From Marivirga lumbricoides (lineage in GTDB: Bacteria; Bacteroidota; Bacteroidia; Cytophagales; Cyclobacteriaceae): a DNA stretch of 64,000 nucleotides. The position numbers and the translations under genes were made by a program. The stretch lies in assembly GCF_014636295.1 (NCBI RefSeq), contig NZ_BMEC01000009.1, positions 62,001-126,000 of the forward strand, given 5' to 3'. The notes beneath the pieces were generated by a model. That model was given only the letters and a program-made list of their open reading frames with translations. It was not told the origin of the DNA and did no database searches. Positions 58,634 through 64,000 of the stretch are shown piece by piece (position 1 is the stretch's first letter; the number at the start of each line of letters is the position of its first letter).

Positions 58634-60202
58634 TTAGTAACCGGGGTTTTGCTGATTAGCTAAGGTCGGGTTATTAATAATTTCAGGTTGGGGAATCGGC
58701 CAGATAAATAAATTATCTTCATAATCAAGGTCATGATCGTAAGTAATCTTACTTTCCCCTGTATAAAACTTAATAGAGTTCACAGATCTTGATTGAGCTT
58801 TCTCAGGGATTCCATCCATTATACCTTCTCCAGAAAGTCTATGAATATCGAACCATCGTTTACCCTCTGCTAAGAACTCTATCCTTCTTTCATTAAAAAT
58901 TGCCTGTAGAACATCATCGCCAACAGTAATTTCCGGAGTCATAGCTGGAACAGATCTATTTCTTACTTTATTCAATAACAATACTGCATTACTACTATTT
59001 TGCGTCAACCTTTCATAAGCTTCCGCAGTGTTTAATAAAACTTCAGCGTAGCGCAAAATTGGGTTTGGATCTGCAGTAGTTGCGAAGTCACTATACTTCA
59101 TTGTAAATATCCCTGAACCTGGATTACTTGAGACCATTGCTCCTGCAACATACTGATCTGCATATGTACTATCTCTACTATCTAAAGGTCTCACATCTCC
59201 TCTTCGTAAGTCACCAGCAACCCAGAAATCTGCTGTCCAAATAACAGGACTAATCTTTACCAGCCCTCTACCATTTAAAGCAGGGTCACCATACATTGAT
59301 GCTAAAGCTCCATTTGTACCAGGGTTAGATTGAGCACTGTGAATAAAAGAAAAGATATTTTCTTCACTTGTACCTGACCCGAAAGGTCCATCAGGTGTTT
59401 CAGTAAGGGCAAAGTCATCTTCAATCTTTAAAAATTCATCAATTACACCTTGCCAATCTTGTTTATGAAGTTTGACTCTTGTTTTAAGAGCAATTGCAGC
59501 ACCTTTACTCACTCTGAACGGAGCGCCACCCTCTGAAAGAAGAAGCTCTGCATTATCTAAATCAGCTAAAATCAATTCATAATCTTCTCGGACAGTTGTT
59601 CTACCTAGAGTAATAGCTTCATCTACTAAACTAACATCATCAACCGCATCAACTCGATAGGGAACACCTGGAGTAGAAGGATCATCTGAGTAAGGCCGTG
59701 AAAAATACACGAGCAACTCATGATATGAAAGTGCCCTTAAAAATAGCAACTCACCTTTAAATCCATTATATTCTTCCTCTGTTAGTATTTTATTTTCAAG
59801 AGCTCCATCCAACCCTTTCAAGACAACGTTTATTCTATTTACTAATCTATATATAGAGATCCATTGCCCATTGTTATTAGCAGTATTAATACCGTGAGCA
59901 TTAGTATAAGTAATTTCATAAAATAATTGATCATTATACATATCCTCTCCTCTCATATCTCCTTGCTGCACATTTGCTGCACCAAAAGGATAACCTCTCT
60001 GAACGGCTCCAGCATAAAAGCCTCTTTGCGCAGCCTCATATACTCCTAATACTGTTCCGTTAATTCTATCAAGATTTGCATAAGCCTCATCCTCAGGCAC
60101 CAAATTCGCAGGTGAAAGATCGGTCACCTCACATGATGTCGCTATAGTTAATAGGCAAACAAGAATAAAAAACTTTATGTGTTTAAAATTTATTAGTTTC
60201 AT
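58634..60202 (-). CDS. SusD/RagB-like surface lipoprotein (pair B)
   Basis: The 522-residue lipoprotein has lipobox ATSC followed by EVTD. SusD features are EDEAYANLDRINGTVLGVYE, GELLFLRALSYHELLVYFS (N-terminal helices), and at the C-terminus NAVLLLNKVRNRSVPA, FNERRIEFLAEGKRWFDIHR and IWPIPQPEIINNPTLANQQNPGY, the complete RagB ending. It is 18 bases after susC B. Ligand unknown. It is the only gene following susC B before the terminator, so this operon has just the C/D pair. Confidence 0.95.
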   Translation of the reverse strand: MKLINFKHIKFFILVCLLTIATSCEVTDLSPANLVPEDEAYANLDRINGTVLGVYEAAQRGFYAGAVQRGYPFGAANVQQGDMRGEDMYNDQLFYEITYTNAHGINTANNNGQWISIYRLVNRINVVLKGLDGALENKILTEEEYNGFKGELLFLRALSYHELLVYFSRPYSDDPSTPGVPYRVDAVDDVSLVDEAITLGRTTVREDYELILADLDNAELLLSEGGAPFRVSKGAAIALKTRVKLHKQDWQGVIDEFLKIEDDFALTETPDGPFGSGTSEENIFSFIHSAQSNPGTNGALASMYGDPALNGRGLVKISPVIWTADFWVAGDLRRGDVRPLDSRDSTYADQYVAGAMVSSNPGSGIFTMKYSDFATTADPNPILRYAEVLLNTAEAYERLTQNSSNAVLLLNKVRNRSVPAMTPEITVGDDVLQAIFNERRIEFLAEGKRWFDIHRLSGEGIMDGIPEKAQSRSVNSIKFYTGESKITYDHDLDYEDNLFIWPIPQPEIINNPTLANQQNPGY

Positions 60203-60220
60203 TTCTTTAATTTTAAATTA

Positions 60221-63200
60221 TTAAAACCCAATGTTTAAGCCAGCAGACCATGTTCTTATTATAGGTGCTACATTCCAATCTACACCAAATTGTAGTGAAG
60301 CATTAGCAGCTGACAGGTTATTTAATTCAGGATCCAGTCCCGAATATCCAGTTATAGTAATTGGATTTTGTACTTGTGCAAATATTCTTACACTTTTAAT
60401 ATTTCCTTTAAAAGCAGTATTCAAAACCTGATTAGGCACATTGTATCCCAAAACAACATTTTGCACTCTCAGAAAATCTCCTTTTTCAACAAACCTAGAA
60501 TTAGAAGCACTAGTTTGCCACATGTTTGCATCTTGTCCAGAATAAAGTTTAGGTATATCAGTCACTTGGCCCCCTTCCGTCCATCGGTTTAATATGCTTG
60601 CATCATTGTTGGAAAAACCTTGACCTAATAATCCTCTCTGAGATTCGTTCATAATGTAATTACCACCTGAATATCTCAAAAACAGCTCAAACGTGAAATT
60701 ATTATAATTCAGAGTATTAATCCATCCACCCTGCCAAACAGGCAAAGTATTACCAAGAAAAGCCTGATCATCACTTCCTAATGCTTGTGCAGCTGTGCTT
60801 ACATCTGCTGGATTTCCTTCATTATAAGTTTTCCAACCTGTCTGACCTTGCACTAGATTATATTGTACAATTGATCCATCATTTTTATAGTACATAGGGT
60901 TACCATTAGCTGAGTTTACACCTGCCCATTGAAAACCATAAAGAGAAGCAATTGGCTGCCCAACTTCAGTCCGATTATAAGTAGTTTGAATAGGAGCATT
61001 TAAGTTAGTTACCTCATTCTTAATCCAGGTAAAGTTAAAATCTGTATTCCAGCTAAAATTACCAGTTTGGATAACTGTCGAGCTTAAACGTAATTCCACT
61101 CCTTTATTTGTCATAGCTCCAATATTCTCACTTATTTCATTATTAGGAACCCCTAATGACGGTGCTGTAGGTCTGGCTAAAACCAAATTATCGATGTCAT
61201 TTATAAAATAGTCCGCATTAATTGTTACTCCTCCTACAATCAAATCAATACCAAAATTAGTTTTAGCAGAAGACTCCCATAAAAGATTTTGATTAGCAAC
61301 TTGAGCGTAGGCAATTCCCGGACCAGCCCCATTTAAAACAGGACCAAAGCCTCCTACGTAAGGAAATAAACCAATCTCAGTATTTCCAACCTCTGCATAG
61401 GAGGCTCTTATTTTCAAGTCTTTGAATAAACCATCATTATTAAAGAAATTTTCATCAGAAATTCTCCAACCGATTGAAGCTCCTGGAAAAGTTCCTCTTC
61501 TATTTGCTGAAGGCAGTGAAGAGATTCCATCATTTCTAATAGCAGCACTAAGTAAATATTTCCCTCCGATACTATAGTTTACTCGTGCAAAGTATGAATC
61601 GAACCCTTGCTCAGAAAAACCTCCTCCTGAAAACTGATTTTGAAAAGAGTTGCTTATTAAATTCTCCTGCTGAAAAAACCTATCTGAAATACCTGTTCCC
61701 TGACCAAAGAAATTATAAAAATTAGTATATTGATACTCAACACCTGCCGTCACATTTAGTCTATGGTTTTCTAAAAATATAGTTTGATAATTCAAAGTAT
61801 TCTGCCAGTTCCATCTATAAACTGGAGCAAACTGCTGATAAACGCTACCAACAGAACCTCTACCATCACCATGTCTAGGATCCCAGGATCTAAAATCATC
61901 CGGTAATGTTACATCCACACCGATTTGGGTTCTAGCAGTTAAATCTTTAAGAATATCAATCTCTCCATATAAATTACCCAATACTCTATGAGCTCTATTT
62001 CTGAAAATATTATTTTCTAAAACAAATCCTATATTCGGTATATTGTTATCTACTGTTGCATTATTAGCTCCTTGTCCTAACGATGCTCCATTAGGTGTAA
62101 CATTAAACCCATCAAATGCCACATTATCAGCATCAAAAATAGCCACATTAGGCAAAGCTCTTGTAGCATTGTAAATAACCCCAGACAAAGAATTAGCCCC
62201 AACATTTAAACCTCTAGTCTCCGTTAAAGAGTAGGACAAACTTGTTCCTATTCTCAATCTATCTAGAATAGAATGGTCAATATTAGCTCTAAAGGAATAC
62301 CTAGTTAAATCATTTTGTTTTACAGCAGACTCCTGATCAGAAAACCCTAAGGAGAAATAGTACTTAGTATTATCTGAACCACCACTAACTGATATATTAT
62401 GTTGCTGTACTAACCCCTTTCTAAATATATAATCTTGCCAATCGGAGTTCTCACCTTCATTAGCTAAACTAGAAGCACCTGCGTTAGTCCTCTTCTCATT
62501 AGCGATTACTACGAACTCGTCTCCAGAAAGAAGATCAAACCTATTTACTTCCTCATTCACGCCATAACTCATACTATAATTTACCTTTGCAGCTCCTTTT
62601 GAGCCTCTTTTAGTAGTAATAAGTATAACACCATTTGCTGCTCTTGAACCATAAATTGCTGTAGCAGAACCATCTTTCAGCACTTCGAAAGATTCAATGT
62701 CTGCAGGATTAATGTTAGATAAGGGGTTTGAAGCCGCTATTGCAGAACGATCAGAATTAACAACTGGCACTCCATCAATTACAATCAAAGGATCAGCACT
62801 TCCTGTAATTGAGTTAACCCCTCTAATTCTAATTTGAGGTGCTTGCCCTAGGATTCCACTTGGAGTAGTAACCTGCACCCCCGGTGCCCTACCTCCCAGT
62901 TGTTGATCAAAAGAAGGAGTTACCAGATTACTAATTGACTCTCCAGAAACTGAAGTCACAGAACCAGTCAATTCCCTTCTCTCCTGAGTACCGTAACCAA
63001 CTACCACAACTTCTCCTAATTGTCTAATATCAGGCATCATAGAAACATCTATAACGGACTTAGCACCAATTTCAACCTCCTCATTTGCATAACCTATAAA
63101 GGAAAAAATTAGAACTCCGTCACTTTGAGATACCTCTAGTCGATAATCTCCATTTAAATCAGATATAGCACCTTCTCCTGTACCCTTTATTAATACATTC

Positions 63201-63316
63201 ACACCGGGGAGGCCCTCACCATTCTCATCGGTTACCTTTCCACTTACGGTGCGATTCTGCGCCCACGATTGGAGCACAAAAGCCAACATAAAACATGTTA
63301 GTAGAATCTTCTTCAT
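60221..63316 (-). CDS. SusC/RagA TonB-dependent receptor (pair B)
   Basis: The 1031-residue outer-membrane transporter has signal peptide MKKILLTCFMLAFVLQSWAQ, CarboxypepD-like domain (about 22-105), plug (about 110-235, with RGVNSITGSADPLIVIDGVP and VLKDGSATAIYGSRAANGV) and a barrel ending in TWSAGLNIGF. There is no STN domain. It is a clear paralogue of SusC A, but identity falls off in the barrel, so each may take a different ligand. It pairs with the SusD 18 bases downstream. Confidence 0.96.
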   Translation of the reverse strand: MKKILLTCFMLAFVLQSWAQNRTVSGKVTDENGEGLPGVNVLIKGTGEGAISDLNGDYRLEVSQSDGVLIFSFIGYANEEVEIGAKSVIDVSMMPDIRQLGEVVVVGYGTQERRELTGSVTSVSGESISNLVTPSFDQQLGGRAPGVQVTTPSGILGQAPQIRIRGVNSITGSADPLIVIDGVPVVNSDRSAIAASNPLSNINPADIESFEVLKDGSATAIYGSRAANGVILITTKRGSKGAAKVNYSMSYGVNEEVNRFDLLSGDEFVVIANEKRTNAGASSLANEGENSDWQDYIFRKGLVQQHNISVSGGSDNTKYYFSLGFSDQESAVKQNDLTRYSFRANIDHSILDRLRIGTSLSYSLTETRGLNVGANSLSGVIYNATRALPNVAIFDADNVAFDGFNVTPNGASLGQGANNATVDNNIPNIGFVLENNIFRNRAHRVLGNLYGEIDILKDLTARTQIGVDVTLPDDFRSWDPRHGDGRGSVGSVYQQFAPVYRWNWQNTLNYQTIFLENHRLNVTAGVEYQYTNFYNFFGQGTGISDRFFQQENLISNSFQNQFSGGGFSEQGFDSYFARVNYSIGGKYLLSAAIRNDGISSLPSANRRGTFPGASIGWRISDENFFNNDGLFKDLKIRASYAEVGNTEIGLFPYVGGFGPVLNGAGPGIAYAQVANQNLLWESSAKTNFGIDLIVGGVTINADYFINDIDNLVLARPTAPSLGVPNNEISENIGAMTNKGVELRLSSTVIQTGNFSWNTDFNFTWIKNEVTNLNAPIQTTYNRTEVGQPIASLYGFQWAGVNSANGNPMYYKNDGSIVQYNLVQGQTGWKTYNEGNPADVSTAAQALGSDDQAFLGNTLPVWQGGWINTLNYNNFTFELFLRYSGGNYIMNESQRGLLGQGFSNNDASILNRWTEGGQVTDIPKLYSGQDANMWQTSASNSRFVEKGDFLRVQNVVLGYNVPNQVLNTAFKGNIKSVRIFAQVQNPITITGYSGLDPELNNLSAANASLQFGVDWNVAPIIRTWSAGLNIGF
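63283..63316 (-). repeat. Conserved start-region repeat, copy B (SusC B)
   Basis: Identical over 34 bases to 57703-57736 in SusC A, in the same position relative to the start codon, with a matching leader upstream. See that entry. Confidence 0.75.
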
Positions 63317-63506
63317 TCTTTAATTTTGTTTAGGTTTAAATAAATTAACAACTAAATGTAATCCCTAAACAAAATAACATCCAAGCAAAACAATATATTT
63401 ATTTTACTTAAATCACTTCAACCTTATTCCACATATCACAATACTCATAAAATAAACACCTTATGTATTCAACGAAAAATAAAATAAACTTCTAAACCAC
63501 AACGAG

Positions 63507-64000
63507 TTATATTATATTTATTCTAACAGTCTTGGCATATCTTCCGTCAGGCTGAGCCTTTTCTCCGTAGCCTTTAGAAGAAATTTGATTTTTTGAGACC
63601 CCGACTTTAACCAGTGCTTCATAAACTGCCAGCGCACGCTGTTCAGAGAGCTTTAAATTATAAGCATCGCTACCCTGCTGATCGGTATAGCCCGCTATTT
63701 CAATTTTCATAGAGGGGTTTTGCTTTAAGAAATTAGCTACTTTATGAATTTCGTTCTTTGACTTTGCATTCAATTCGTAACTGTCAAATTCAAAATAAAT
63801 ATTATTTAAAGGAATTGACTGCCCTTTATCCAACTTATTTAATTGAAAATCAAGCTGTTGCTGTCTCTCCTCTGATTTAGTAGAAATTTGCTTGGATTCA
63901 AACAGGTATCCCTGCTCCTCCACATAAAATGAATAATCAGATTTTCTCGGGATCACAATCTTATACAACCCGCTAACTCTATCACTAAAGGTTTCGTGTA
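63507..64000 (-). CDS. OmpA-family protein, 5' partial
   Basis: The frame is open past the window edge; a TTG at 63968 is not the true start. The visible 164 residues begin with the end of a carboxypeptidase-regulatory-like domain (GLYKIVIPRKSDYSFYVEEQ) and carry a complete OmpA C-terminal peptidoglycan-binding domain (NIYFEFDSYELNAKSKNEI, IEIAGYTDQQGSDAYNLKLS, SKGYGEKAQP). This end layout matches WD40/CRD/OmpA proteins such as T9SS PorE, but the N-terminal part is not seen, so the assignment is open. It is separated from susC B by 190 bases of AT-rich DNA with no identified promoter. Confidence 0.85.
   Translation of the reverse strand, partial: HETFSDRVSGLYKIVIPRKSDYSFYVEEQGYLFESKQISTKSEERQQQLDFQLNKLDKGQSIPLNNIYFEFDSYELNAKSKNEIHKVANFLKQNPSMKIEIAGYTDQQGSDAYNLKLSEQRALAVYEALVKVGVSKNQISSKGYGEKAQPDGRYAKTVRINII

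Noticed and set aside
1-64000. CRISPR arrays, tRNA/rRNA genes, insertion sequences, prophage
   Set aside because: I looked for regularly spaced repeats, cloverleaf genes in the gaps and transposase or integrase motifs and saw none.

Overview
The window looks like a chromosomal piece of a marine-type Bacteroidota, most likely of the order Cytophagales. The evidence is the low GC content, start sites without strong Shine-Dalgarno sequences, TAnnTTTG-type -7 promoter boxes, three SusC/SusD pairs, FecI/FecR-type regulation, a PorT protein, a C-terminal type IX secretion (T9SS) sorting domain, BatD, and a ubiE-porT gene pair. I cannot name the species from sequence alone.

Positions 1-6602 (+) are the end of a polysaccharide-degradation operon: a GH2 glycosidase with a malectin-like tail (5' end missing), an S1-type sulfatase, a GH43-like lipoprotein and an exported esterase. 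The probable target is a sulfated, acylated glycan. Positions 6690-17327 (+) carry an alkaline phosphatase, then an ECF sigma factor, a FecR anti-sigma factor, a SusC with an STN signalling domain, a SusD, two endonuclease/exonuclease/phosphatase (EEP) enzymes and a surface-type lipoprotein, closed by a terminator. This looks like a nutrient-uptake locus built on phosphoesterases rather than glycosidases. A lipoprotein formylglycine-generating enzyme (17391-18464, -) may mature the sulfatase.

Positions 18583-45675 are mostly core genes: superoxide dismutase, TadA-like deaminase, ABC permease, QueA, UbiE/MenG and PorT, a small membrane-protein cluster (M48 protease, DUF4870-like, DUF2752, TM2), AlbA_2-domain protein, VOC protein, NifU-like protein, GltP-type symporter, chorismate synthase, BatD, a 61-residue unknown protein, QueG, RuvB, ApbE, a methyltransferase, a ZIP transporter, a 7-TM protein, AspRS, PyrF, LolA, FtsK and PyrD.

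Positions 45750-64000 (all -) are accessory again: a macroglobulin-like protein carrying a TonB-plug domain but no barrel, a secreted unknown protein, a large T9SS-exported subtilase, a SusC/SusD/lipoprotein operon, an 897-base AT-rich gap, a second SusC/SusD operon, and the end of an OmpA-family protein that runs off the window. The two SusC genes here are nearly identical in DNA across their start codons and signal peptides although the rest has diverged. The most interesting parts are the phosphoesterase SusCD locus, the exported FGE, and the subtilase/unknown/orphan-plug cassette next to two SusCD pairs that have no carbohydrate enzymes.
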